This document shows, piece by piece, positions 28,332 through 37,012 of a stretch of 64,000 nt of DNA (its first letter is position 1; every line of letters begins with the position of its first letter). The stretch covers positions 124,001 through 188,000 of the forward strand of contig UCLR01000008.1 of the NCBI GenBank assembly GCA_900473415.1, written 5' to 3'. This stretch comes from Hyphomicrobiales bacterium (GTDB lineage Bacteria; Pseudomonadota; Alphaproteobacteria; Rhizobiales; Beijerinckiaceae). A program made the position numbers and the translations under genes. The notes below the pieces were generated by a model that worked only from the letters and a program-made list of their open reading frames with translations, was not told where the DNA came from and made no database searches.

Positions 28332-28833
28332 CCCGCCTCTCCGGCTTGAGCATCCGCCGGAACGCCGCCTCATCCGCCGCCACCTGCGCCGCAACGGCCT
28401 CGCGCAGATCGAGGCAATGGATGTGCAGCATCCCGTCAGGGTCAGCCGCCACCGGCAGCTTGCCGGGTTGGAGGCTCATCACCGCGCAGGCCGAGTCGCG
28501 GGCAAGGCCACCGGGGATCGTGGAGCGGCAGTTCGCCATGCCGGGATGCAGATCGGGCACACGGGCAAAGGCTCGCCGCGCGACGTCCAGCCCCGCGAGC
28601 ACCGATTGCGGCAGGAACCGCAGGAGAAAACGGACGAGCCCGATCCATGAAATCGTCCCGTCCGGCGGCCAGAGAAGTGTGCTGGCCCAAACCCCGGCGG
28701 CACTAGCGACGAGCCCCAGCGGAAGATTCTGGGGGGCCGGTCCCATCAGAATGATCCACAGCAACAACAGGCCACAGGCTCGGACCAGAAGCGCCGAGGG
28801 CAACACATGCCGGGCTGCGACCGTTCCCTTCAT
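28324..28833 (-). CDS. mrpE: Mrp antiporter subunit E
   Basis: A protein of about 169 residues with two N-terminal membrane helices and a cytosolic domain, first gene of the antiporter operon. The family pattern is seen in LLRFLPQSVLAGLDVARRAF and LHIHCLDLREA. ATG 28833 is preferred (GGAAGCGGG upstream); ATG 28866 is possible and a GTG further up is unlikely. The promoter should lie between about 28834 and 28972, just past the end of the repeat-protein gene. Confidence 0.85.
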   Translation of the reverse strand: MKGTVAARHVLPSALLVRACGLLLLWIILMGPAPQNLPLGLVASAAGVWASTLLWPPDGTISWIGLVRFLLRFLPQSVLAGLDVARRAFARVPDLHPGMANCRSTIPGGLARDSACAVMSLQPGKLPVAADPDGMLHIHCLDLREAVAAQVAADEAAFRRMLKPERRDG

Positions 28834-28972
28834 CCGAATACCCGCTTCCGTTTGGGTCACCTGCATGGCCTTCGGAGCAGGGTAACGCCCGCCCCGGAGA
28901 GCAACATCAGCCCGCTGTCTCACTCCTGTGCGCCACGTCCCATTCTCGCCGCCCCGGCCGAGATCCCGGTCG

Positions 28973-30703
28973 TCAGGAGGACTTCACCAGGCCGGAGAAG
29001 CCGGCGACGGCCAGCAGGCTCAGCGCCCAGCCGACGACCGAATGGAAGTAGAAATAGTTGATCGCGACACGTCCGCCGGGCTTCGTCGGATTCGGCCGCC
29101 AGAAGCTGCGCTGGCCCATATCCAGCACCGGCAGCAGCGTATCGAGCGAGTACATCCAGGGGCTGAAGGCCGGGAAGCTCGAAGCCTCCCAGCGCTGCCG
29201 GAAGCAGGCGAGCTGGTTCTGCCCCGACGCTGCCAGCCCTTGCGAGGCCCCGCTGGCGACAAGTGACCTCTGCTCGCCCTGTTCGATGCCGCAGAGGGTC
29301 CATTCGGGCGCGCGAAGGACGACGGCGCTGTTGGGCATGATCGCGCCTTCACGTTCGGCATGGCCGAAGATCGCGACCCCAACGAGCCAGAAGAAGACCA
29401 GCCAGACGAGCGCATAAAGCGGCCGACGGCCATAGCCGAGCGTGATCCCGAGAATGCCGTCGCTGACGAAAAGCAGCGCTCGCCAGACCGGGCTTTCCGT
29501 TCGCGCACGGCGCGCACGGCGCTGCAACCTTTCCTTGATGACCAGAACGGCGCTGGAGTCCTCGCCATGCCCCATCTCGCGAAAGACGGAGGCAAGCTGC
29601 TCATAGGGCTGCGGCCAGAAATCCTCGCCCCAGCGCCGGGGCGTCTGGCGCGCCAGCCAGTCGAGGCGGCTCTCGGCATCGACCGGCCCATCGATGAAGG
29701 CGCCGTAGCGGCAGCGATTGAGCAACAGGTCACCGGCCTTGGGCCAGCAGGCCGCCTCGTCATGGATTGTGCCGATCGAGGCGCCGGTGAGCGCCAGCGT
29801 GCCATCGAGCCGCGCCTCCCGCCGCAGAAAGAATGCTCCGTTGACGACGACCCGACGCGCCTCGATCGCGCCTGCGCCAGCGTTCTCGACGACCGTGCCA
29901 GTGCAATCGAGATCCCCGGCGATATGGGAGCCTGTCAGGCGTACTTCGCCGGTGATCCGGGCATTGCGGAGGACGACACTGCCCTGGCAGGACAATTCGC
30001 CGGCCTCCAGCGCCATATGCTCGAAGGCTGGGATGGTCGCGCCTGCCGCGTCGAGATCGGCGGCGAGCACCGCGCCCGACAGGTTAGCGCCGCCCCGCAG
30101 CGTGGCGCCCCGCAGCAGCACGTTGCGCGCCTCGAGGCTCCTGCCCAGCAGCGCATAGCCGCCGCGGTTCCGGATCGTCGCGCCGTCGCATTCGAGATTG
30201 CCGCCGAGGCGCGCCTGGTCGAGGCTGATCGCGCCCTCGAGCTCGACCCCGCGCAGATAGAGCCCGCCGCGCGCTTCGAGCCGCTCTGCCTGCAGGCCGG
30301 GAAGCTGCGAGCCATCGAGGAAGAGGCGATTGATGATGGCGGCGCGCAGGATCGGCGTCGCCTCGAAATGGCAGTCGTTCAGCCCGATGTCGCGAAACAC
30401 GCGGCAGGCTTCGAGGTCAAGGACCTCCGAAACCCAGGCACCATGGACGAGGACGCCCTTCTCATGCGGCCGGCAGCCCTCCTCCCCGCCCAGGATCAGG
30501 AAGCGCAGAAAGGAGGCTCGCACCACCCGGCTCGGGTCCAGCTCCGTGGGCCGGACGCCGTCCCCCAGCCGGTCGAAAGTGCCGGACTGGAGCCTGGCGA
30601 CGATCTCCTCCTCCGCCGGAAGCAGCGGCCGGAAATCGTCGAGACGCGCGGTCGCCGCCGCCCAGGTGGCGGTTTCCGCGCTCAGGCTCCAGTCCTGTGC
30701 CAT
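28973..30703 (-). CDS. Repeat-rich membrane protein (beta-helix-like repeats plus C-terminal helices)
   Basis: A 576-residue protein. Residues about 110-330 hold degenerate 20-24 residue repeats of the kind GAISLDQARLGGNLECDGAT and GEVRLTGSHIAGDLDCTGT. These predict a right-handed beta-helix, and relatives are sometimes labelled membrane-associated oxidoreductase. An Arg-rich segment (about 408-425) leads to membrane helices near 428-465 and one at the C-terminus (about 550-570), enclosing a roughly 90-residue external loop. No redox motif is seen, so I do not accept the oxidoreductase name. The start codon shares one base with the stop of the DUF1269 gene (TGATG), so it is the third gene of an operon. 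Confidence 0.75.
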   Translation of the reverse strand: MAQDWSLSAETATWAAATARLDDFRPLLPAEEEIVARLQSGTFDRLGDGVRPTELDPSRVVRASFLRFLILGGEEGCRPHEKGVLVHGAWVSEVLDLEACRVFRDIGLNDCHFEATPILRAAIINRLFLDGSQLPGLQAERLEARGGLYLRGVELEGAISLDQARLGGNLECDGATIRNRGGYALLGRSLEARNVLLRGATLRGGANLSGAVLAADLDAAGATIPAFEHMALEAGELSCQGSVVLRNARITGEVRLTGSHIAGDLDCTGTVVENAGAGAIEARRVVVNGAFFLRREARLDGTLALTGASIGTIHDEAACWPKAGDLLLNRCRYGAFIDGPVDAESRLDWLARQTPRRWGEDFWPQPYEQLASVFREMGHGEDSSAVLVIKERLQRRARRARTESPVWRALLFVSDGILGITLGYGRRPLYALVWLVFFWLVGVAIFGHAEREGAIMPNSAVVLRAPEWTLCGIEQGEQRSLVASGASQGLAASGQNQLACFRQRWEASSFPAFSPWMYSLDTLLPVLDMGQRSFWRPNPTKPGGRVAINYFYFHSVVGWALSLLAVAGFSGLVKSS

Positions 30704-31209
30704 CAGGCCGACGGTTGCGCGCTCGCGACGGCCGAAAGCGCCTCGCGGAGCTGGGCCTCCTTCGTCTCGTCGAAGGAGGTCTTGATCAGGGTGCCACCGA
30801 CGCCCTTGAGATCGGCGAGGACCTTGTCGGTGGTCATCTTGCGGATGAGCAGGAAGAGGCCCGCCGTATTCGGGGTCAGCGCCGACGCCGCATCCTTCAT
30901 GAACTGGTCGTTGATGCCAATGTCGCTGAATTTACCGCCCAGCGCGCCCGAGGCGGCGCCGATCGCGGTGCCGACCAGCGGCGCCAGGAAGATGAAACCG
31001 ATCAGCGTGCCCCAGAGCGCGCCCGAGGCCGCGCCCGTGGCGGTCAGGTTGATCATCTGGTTCAGCTTCACCTGGCCCTTGTCGTCCTTGACGACGACGA
31101 CGGCATCGCCGAGCTCGATCAGATATTCACGCTGAAGCGAGAGGACTTTCTGACGGACCTCCTCAGCCTTCTGCTCGGACGGGAAGGCGATGAAGACGAG
31201 ATCGCTCAT
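30703..31209 (-). CDS. DUF1269 family protein with glycine zipper
   Basis: A 168-residue protein of the DUF1269 family (opening MSDLVFIAFPSEQKAEEVR). A ferredoxin-like half precedes a hydrophobic glycine-zipper hairpin (about residues 57-90, GAASGALWGTLIGF and GTAIGAASGALGG) that probably inserts in the inner membrane. The end matches the family pattern GTLIKTSF. Function is unknown. Both ends overlap neighbours: the ATG overlaps the M17-like stop (ATGA) and the stop touches the repeat-protein start. Confidence 0.85.
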   Translation of the reverse strand: MSDLVFIAFPSEQKAEEVRQKVLSLQREYLIELGDAVVVVKDDKGQVKLNQMINLTATGAASGALWGTLIGFIFLAPLVGTAIGAASGALGGKFSDIGINDQFMKDAASALTPNTAGLFLLIRKMTTDKVLADLKGVGGTLIKTSFDETKEAQLREALSAVASAQPSA

Positions 31210-32702
31210 GAGTGCAGCTCCGTTTTCGGGGGGTGGGGAAGGTTCGATCGGCGTGGCGCGATCCGCGCGCGTCCGATCAGGAATTCAGCCAGCAGCGGAA
31301 CCGGACGGCCCGTCGCCTTGCGGATGCCGTCAGCCGTCGAGGCCGTTCCGGAGATATCCAGATGCGCCCAGGGATAGGCAGTGGCGAAGCGCGCCAGATT
31401 AGAGGCGGCAGCGACAGCATCGGGCGGACCCTCGCTGGAGCCAGCCTCATCCCGCGCGGGCATGGCCATGGAATCCTCATCCCACAGGGGCAGTTGCCAA
31501 ACGCAATCCCCGGAGGTTCCCCCGCACCTGAGCAATTCCGAGGCGAGGGCTTCGTCATTGGCGAACAGGCCGCTCGCCCGGCTGCCCAACGCGACAACGC
31601 AGGCCCTGGTCAGCGCGGCTACGTCGATGACGCAGCTCGGCGAGAAATGCGCGGCATAGCAGAGCACGTCACCGAGCAGCGAGGGCTCCGGCGCCCTTGG
31701 CCCAGGATCACCAGCCGCCGGCGACCGCCGCCAGCTGCCCTGAGCGGGTCCGCCCTGGCTGGCCACGATGAGGCCCACGATGTTGAGGCCGAGGCCCAAT
31801 CGCTCTACCGTCCGCATCGCCCCGAGCACGCTGCCGATACCGCGCATGTCCCGCACCGGGTCTCGGTGCAGCCGCTGCTCATGCTCGGGTAACGCCTCTG
31901 GCGCCGCGACGCCATTGCCGATCAGCACGATCGGACGGCCGGTCGCCGCGCCGTGGTCGTTTCTCATGACGATCAGCCTGCAATCACCGGCGGCGGCCTT
32001 CTCCAGAGCGAGGAAGGTCGAGAGCCCATGATCCTCGAACTCGCGCCGCCGCAAAACCTCGATGCTGAAGCCGAATTGGCGCGCCATGGCTTCCGCCGTC
32101 CGCGCGACGAAGGCCGGCGTGCAGAGAGCGGGAGGCAGGTTTCCGAGCTCCTTGGCAAAGGAGACCCCCTCCCCGATCGCCACGCCCTGCCGCAGCGCCG
32201 CGACGAGCTCCGAGGTCAGCGCGTGCGGCACCAGCAACATGATGCTGCGCCGCTCCTCGCGCACGGTCCTGCCGGACAAGGCGAAATCATAGCGGCCATC
32301 GGCCAGGATCCGCCCGGCCTGCTTCACCCGCCAGTTGAGTGCGCGGCGCGGCACCTCGTTCTCCGCCAGCGTGACGACCACCTCACTCGCCGGATGCTCG
32401 TTCAGGCCCCGGGCGACGGCCGCAAGCGCCAGCCGGTAGGCACGCTCGGTAAAGGCCTCGGCCCGCCCGAGACCGACCAATAAGATCTGGTGCGCCGCGA
32501 CATCCGGCAGCCGAGCGATCAGCATCGTCGCGCCGACGCTCTCGCCGAACGCCGCCTGGCCGAGAATGGCGGCGAGCCGGCCGGCCGACCGGTCGTTCAC
32601 CGCCCGCGCCGACCCCGTCAGCGGCCCATCGCAAAAGGCGCCCAGAACAAGGAGCTCGGTCCGGAGTTTCTCTGCTTCTCCGACTGCCGGAATGATCTCC
32701 AT
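31206..32702 (-). CDS. Degenerate M17 leucyl-aminopeptidase homologue (probable pseudoenzyme)
   Basis: A 498-residue protein with the full M17 layout: N-terminal domain with VSFAKELGNLPPALCTP (residues 180-196) and a C-terminal peptidase fold. The active site is gone. The usual GKGITFDSGG is GNGVAAPEAL (262-271), losing the metal-binding Lys and Asp. The NTDAEGRL signature is GPRAPEPS (334-341), losing Asp, Glu and the catalytic Arg. Only the Asp of the YDMGGA element survives (Asp285 in VRDMRGIG). The late helices (PWAHLDISGTA) are kept. The frame is intact with no stops, so it seems retained for a non-catalytic, perhaps regulatory or structural, role. First gene of an operon with DUF1269 and the repeat protein. 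Confidence 0.8.
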   Translation of the reverse strand: MEIIPAVGEAEKLRTELLVLGAFCDGPLTGSARAVNDRSAGRLAAILGQAAFGESVGATMLIARLPDVAAHQILLVGLGRAEAFTERAYRLALAAVARGLNEHPASEVVVTLAENEVPRRALNWRVKQAGRILADGRYDFALSGRTVREERRSIMLLVPHALTSELVAALRQGVAIGEGVSFAKELGNLPPALCTPAFVARTAEAMARQFGFSIEVLRRREFEDHGLSTFLALEKAAAGDCRLIVMRNDHGAATGRPIVLIGNGVAAPEALPEHEQRLHRDPVRDMRGIGSVLGAMRTVERLGLGLNIVGLIVASQGGPAQGSWRRSPAAGDPGPRAPEPSLLGDVLCYAAHFSPSCVIDVAALTRACVVALGSRASGLFANDEALASELLRCGGTSGDCVWQLPLWDEDSMAMPARDEAGSSEGPPDAVAAASNLARFATAYPWAHLDISGTASTADGIRKATGRPVPLLAEFLIGRARIAPRRSNLPHPPKTELHS

Positions 32703-32786
32703 CGACGCCCTCTGTCAGGGAAACATCATGTCGGTCGGCCAGATATAGATCGCCCGCTCGAACGCAGCCGCAACCCGGCGCCCCGG

Positions 32787-33935
32787 TCACGGCGGCCGGG
32801 TCGAGGCGGCGGCTTGCTGCCGCGACGCAGGTCGCGCGCCCGGCAGCGGCTTGACGCGCTGTCCCGGATGCAGGGCTTGAATCCCGGCCGAGACGATCGT
32901 CTCGCCCGGCTCCAGCCCCTGGGACAGGATGACCGTCGCCGGATCGAAGCGCAGCACGTCGACGTCGCGTAGCGAGACAGTCGACTTGGCCGAATCGACG
33001 ATCCAAACCGCGGGCGAGCGGCCCTGCTGGGTCAATGCGCTCGCTGGGATCGAAACAATCGCTGCAGTCGTCAGTTCGACGCTGCCGACGACAGTGGAGC
33101 CGAGCCGCATCGCCTCGGGCGGATTCTGCAACCCGACCCTGACCTCGAATGTGCGGGTCACCGGATCAGCCTGCGGCGCGACTTCACGCACCGTGCCGTA
33201 GGCGATCACGGTCGGCGCGTCGGCCAGCGCGACGCGGATCCTGGCATCGCTCAGATGGGTGTCGAGCATGGCGGCGGGCACATTGAAGACAGCGTCGCGG
33301 ACATCGTCGCGCGCGACTTGCACGACGACCTGCCCAGGCTGCACCACCTCGCCCGGCTCGATCTGGCGTGCCGTCACCACGCCCGCTGAATCGGTGCGCA
33401 ATTCGGTGAAGCCGAGCCGGTCGCGCGCCTGCTCGAGCTGAGCCTCCGCATTCTCCAGCCGGGCCTGCGCGGTCTCCTGGGCCCGCAGCGCCTGGTCGAA
33501 GCGTAGCCGCGTTGTGAAGCCCTGCCCCATCAGGCGTTCCTGACGCTCGAAGGTGCTGCGCGCCGTGTTGACCTCGCCGCGTGCTGCCTCCAGCGCCGCC
33601 GTGGCCGCAGCCACGGCGTTCCGTTCGAGAGCGGGCTCCAACCGGGCGATGAGCTGCCCGGCAGCGACCCGGTCGCCGACATTGACCGGGCGTTCGAGAA
33701 CCCTGCCGCCGATGCGGAAGGCGAGGCCGACATCCTGCTTGGCCTGGATCTCGCCGCTGAGCCGGAGATCCTCGGCAAAATGCCCAGCCTCCACCGTGAC
33801 CACGCCGACCGGCCGCCCTTCCGACTGCGGCTCCTGCTCGTTGCCGCAGGATGCGAGTGTCGCGCCAAGCAGCAAGATGGCTGCCGCCCGCCCGTAGCCG
33901 CTTACCGACACCCGCCTCGTCGCGATCGCGCTCAT
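32787..33935 (-). CDS. RND efflux periplasmic adaptor lipoprotein (second adaptor)
   Basis: A 382-residue membrane-fusion protein. The signal peptide ends in lipobox LASC (Cys30), so it is anchored to the inner membrane. The lipoyl-like GLAFRIGGRVLERPVNVGD, a coiled-coil hairpin (about 95-170) and the beta-barrel segment APQADPVTRTFEVRVG follow. ATG 33935 overlaps the RND pump stop by 4 bases. It lies at the 3' end of an adaptor-pump-adaptor operon. The Pro/Arg/Ala tail is low complexity. Confidence 0.92.
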   Translation of the reverse strand: MSAIATRRVSVSGYGRAAAILLLGATLASCGNEQEPQSEGRPVGVVTVEAGHFAEDLRLSGEIQAKQDVGLAFRIGGRVLERPVNVGDRVAAGQLIARLEPALERNAVAAATAALEAARGEVNTARSTFERQERLMGQGFTTRLRFDQALRAQETAQARLENAEAQLEQARDRLGFTELRTDSAGVVTARQIEPGEVVQPGQVVVQVARDDVRDAVFNVPAAMLDTHLSDARIRVALADAPTVIAYGTVREVAPQADPVTRTFEVRVGLQNPPEAMRLGSTVVGSVELTTAAIVSIPASALTQQGRSPAVWIVDSAKSTVSLRDVDVLRFDPATVILSQGLEPGETIVSAGIQALHPGQRVKPLPGARPASRQQAAASTRPP

Positions 33936-36900
33936 GATAGGGAGGCTCCTGCGCTCGCCGTCCGCTTCGCCCCCTCCCGTGGCTCCGCGGCGCCGAAGAC
34001 CGTGACGTAGAGGACGGGAAGGAAGACGAGCGTGAGCACCGTGGCGACCAGCAGTCCGCCCATGATCGCAAACGCCATCGGCCCCCAGAACACGGTCGGC
34101 GCAATCGGGATCATGCCGAGCACGGTCGAGACCGCGGTCAGCATGATCGGCCGGAAGCGCGTGCCGGCGGCGTCGATCGCCGCCTCGGCCACGCTCTTGC
34201 CGGCCGCCCGCTCGTCCTCGATCTGCCCGATCAGGATCACTGCGTTCTTGGTGATGATGCCGATCAGGGCGAGGATGCCGAGCAGCGCCACGAAGCCGAG
34301 CGGCTTGCCGGAGATGAGCAGCGCGGCGACGACGCCGATCAGCCCGAGCGGCGCGATGCTGAGAACGATCGCGAAGAGCCGGAAGCTCCTCAGCTGTGCC
34401 ATCAGCACCGTGAACATGATCAGCAGCATGACCGGCACCACGGCGATGACCGAGGCTTGCGACTTGGCGCTTTCCTCGACCGTGCCGCCGACCGTGATGT
34501 CGTAGCCCGCGGGCAGCGTCTTCCTGAGCGCGTCCACCGAGGGCTGCAGCGCGGTGACCACGGTTTCCGGCAGCGTGCCGGGCGGAACATCGGCGGAAAC
34601 CGTCAGGTTCGGCACGCGGTCGCGGCGCCAGATCAGCGGCGCATCGAGGCCGTAGCTGAAGCTCACGAATTGCGACACCGGCACCGAGCGGCCATTGGGC
34701 AGCGCGACCTGCATGCTGCGCAGCGTGTCGAGCGAGACACGCTCGGCCTCCTGCGCTCGCACGACGACGTCGACGAGATAGATGGAATCGCGCACCTGCG
34801 TCACGACCGTGCCGGAGACCACCGTGTTGACGATTGCCGCAACGGCCGCGGAGCTGAGCCCGAGCCGGCGCGCCTCGTCCTGATCGACGCGCAGGCGCAA
34901 CTCGCGCGAGGGCTCGATCCAGTCGAAATTGATCTGGCGCGCCTTGGGATTGGTCGCGACAACCTGGGCGAGCTGCATCGCGATGCTGCGAACCTCGGCG
35001 ATGTCGGCGCCGCTGACGCGATACTGAACCGGCCAGCCGACCGGCGGGCCGAGCTCGAGCGGCGAGACGCGCCCGACCACGTTCGGGAAGTCCTTGGCGA
35101 GCAGCGCCTCCAGCTTCTTCTGCAGCCGCTCGCGCGCCGCAACGTCCTTGGCGACGATCACCGCCTGGCTGAAGAAGTCGTTCGGCAGCTGCACGTTCAG
35201 CGGCAGGTAGAAGCGGATCGCGCCGCGACCGACATAGGTGCTCCAGCGCTCGATGTCGGGATCGCCCTTCAGCGAGGCCTCGAAGCGGTTGACGAGATCC
35301 TCACTCGCGAAGACCGAAGCGTTCTGCGGCAAGGAGAGATCCACAAGCAGCTCGGGGCGATCCGAGGCCGGGAAGAACTGTCGCGGCACGAGCGGCAGCA
35401 ACAGGATGGCGCCTGCGAACAGGGCGAGAGTGACCGCGATAGTGATCCAGCGCAGCTTGATCGCGCCCGAGAGCAGCGAGCGGAAGCCGCGCTCGACCCG
35501 CCCCGGTTCCTTCCCCTGCGCCGATGGATCCGGCGCCTTCAGCATGGCGACGCCGAGCACGGGGGCAAAGATGACCGCCACGAACCAGGAGACGACGAGC
35601 GCGATCGTCACCACCGCGAAAAGCGAAAAGGTATACTCGCCGGCGGAGCTGGCGGCGAAACCGATCGGCACGAAGCCCGCTATCGTCACCAGCGTCCCGG
35701 CCAGCATGGCGGCGGCGTATTTCTCGAAGGCGAAGGTCGCTGCCTTCATCTTTGGTTCCCCGGCCGCCAGGCGTGTGACCATCGCGTCGGTCGTGGTCAT
35801 GGCGTCGTCGACCAACAACGCGAGCGCGATGATCAGCGCGCCGAGCGAGATGCGTTGCATATCGATGCCGGCTACCAGCATGCAGGCGAAGACGATGGCG
35901 AGCGTCAGCGGGATGGCGAGCGCGACGACGAGGCCCGGCCGCACGCCGAGGCTGATGAAGCTGACAACAAGGATGATGCCCACCGCCTGCCAGAGCGAGG
36001 TCATGAAGTCGTCGATCGCGTGCGAGACCGTCACCGCCTGATCGGCAACGAGATAGGGTTCGATGCCGAGCGGCAGGCCGGCGGTGATCTCCGCCATCGC
36101 CTTCTTGATGTTGTTGCCGAGCGCGAGGATGTCGCCGCCCTCACGCATGGCGATGCCCAGTCCGATCGCATCGCGCCCGTTCACGCGGAACATCGGCGTC
36201 GGCGGGTCTGCCTGCCCGCGCCGGACCGTGGCGATGTCCGCGAGGCGCACCATCCGGTCTCCGACCGGGAAGTTGATGCTCGTGAGGTCCGCTTCCGACT
36301 GGAAGGCGCCGGAGACGCGCACCACGAACGTCTCATCCTGCGTCTGCACCTCGCCGGCAGGGCGCACGAGGTTCTGCGCCTGCAGGGCCCCGAGCAGCGC
36401 GGAGCGGTCGAGGCCGAGATTGGCGAGCTCGCGCACCGAGAACTCGATGAAGATCCGCTCGTCCTGAGCACCGACGATCTCGATCTTCGAGACATCGGGC
36501 ACGAGCAGCAGCCGCGACCGGATGGCCTCGACATGATCGCGCAGTTCGCGGCTGGTGAAGCCGTCCGAGCTGAAGCCGTAGATAATGCCGAAGGTATCGC
36601 CGAAGCGGTCGTTGAAGAACGGTCCGAGCGTGCCCATCGGCAGCGTGTGCCGCATGTCGGCGATGAGGTTGCGCACCCTGTACCAGGTGTCCTGAACCTG
36701 GCTGCCCGGCACCTCGCCCTTCAGGTTGACGAAGATCGTCGTCACGCCGGCCTTGGTGAAGCTGCGCACGCTGTCGAGGCCGGGCGTCTCTTCGAGCTGG
36801 CGTTCGAGCCGTTCGGTCACCTGGCTCAGCGTCTCTTCCATGGTGGCGCCGGGCCAAACGGCGGACACCACCATCGTCTTGATGACGAAGGCCGGATCCT

Positions 36901-37012
36901 CGTTCCGGCCGAGCCGGATGAAAGCGAAGACGCCGGCCGCGACCGCCACGATCATGAGGTAGATCACGACCGAGCGGCTCTTCAGCGCCCATTCCGACAG
37001 GTTGAAGCTCAT
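33932..37012 (-). CDS. RND-family efflux transporter permease
   Basis: A 1,026-residue proton-driven inner-membrane pump of the AcrB/MexB superfamily, with two repeats of six helices and large periplasmic loops. The proton-relay pair is Asp402/Asp403 (LALLVDDAMTTTDAM) in helix 4. The late helices carry FVALLGILALIGIITKNAVILI. Length is normal for the family. The sequence style (MSFNLSEWALKSRSVVIYLM start) fits the broad-specificity, MdtB/OqxB-like group rather than heavy-metal CusA pumps. Both ends overlap adaptor genes by 4 bases. No outer-membrane factor is encoded nearby. Confidence 0.93.
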   Translation of the reverse strand: MSFNLSEWALKSRSVVIYLMIVAVAAGVFAFIRLGRNEDPAFVIKTMVVSAVWPGATMEETLSQVTERLERQLEETPGLDSVRSFTKAGVTTIFVNLKGEVPGSQVQDTWYRVRNLIADMRHTLPMGTLGPFFNDRFGDTFGIIYGFSSDGFTSRELRDHVEAIRSRLLLVPDVSKIEIVGAQDERIFIEFSVRELANLGLDRSALLGALQAQNLVRPAGEVQTQDETFVVRVSGAFQSEADLTSINFPVGDRMVRLADIATVRRGQADPPTPMFRVNGRDAIGLGIAMREGGDILALGNNIKKAMAEITAGLPLGIEPYLVADQAVTVSHAIDDFMTSLWQAVGIILVVSFISLGVRPGLVVALAIPLTLAIVFACMLVAGIDMQRISLGALIIALALLVDDAMTTTDAMVTRLAAGEPKMKAATFAFEKYAAAMLAGTLVTIAGFVPIGFAASSAGEYTFSLFAVVTIALVVSWFVAVIFAPVLGVAMLKAPDPSAQGKEPGRVERGFRSLLSGAIKLRWITIAVTLALFAGAILLLPLVPRQFFPASDRPELLVDLSLPQNASVFASEDLVNRFEASLKGDPDIERWSTYVGRGAIRFYLPLNVQLPNDFFSQAVIVAKDVAARERLQKKLEALLAKDFPNVVGRVSPLELGPPVGWPVQYRVSGADIAEVRSIAMQLAQVVATNPKARQINFDWIEPSRELRLRVDQDEARRLGLSSAAVAAIVNTVVSGTVVTQVRDSIYLVDVVVRAQEAERVSLDTLRSMQVALPNGRSVPVSQFVSFSYGLDAPLIWRRDRVPNLTVSADVPPGTLPETVVTALQPSVDALRKTLPAGYDITVGGTVEESAKSQASVIAVVPVMLLIMFTVLMAQLRSFRLFAIVLSIAPLGLIGVVAALLISGKPLGFVALLGILALIGIITKNAVILIGQIEDERAAGKSVAEAAIDAAGTRFRPIMLTAVSTVLGMIPIAPTVFWGPMAFAIMGGLLVATVLTLVFLPVLYVTVFGAAEPREGAKRTASAGASLS

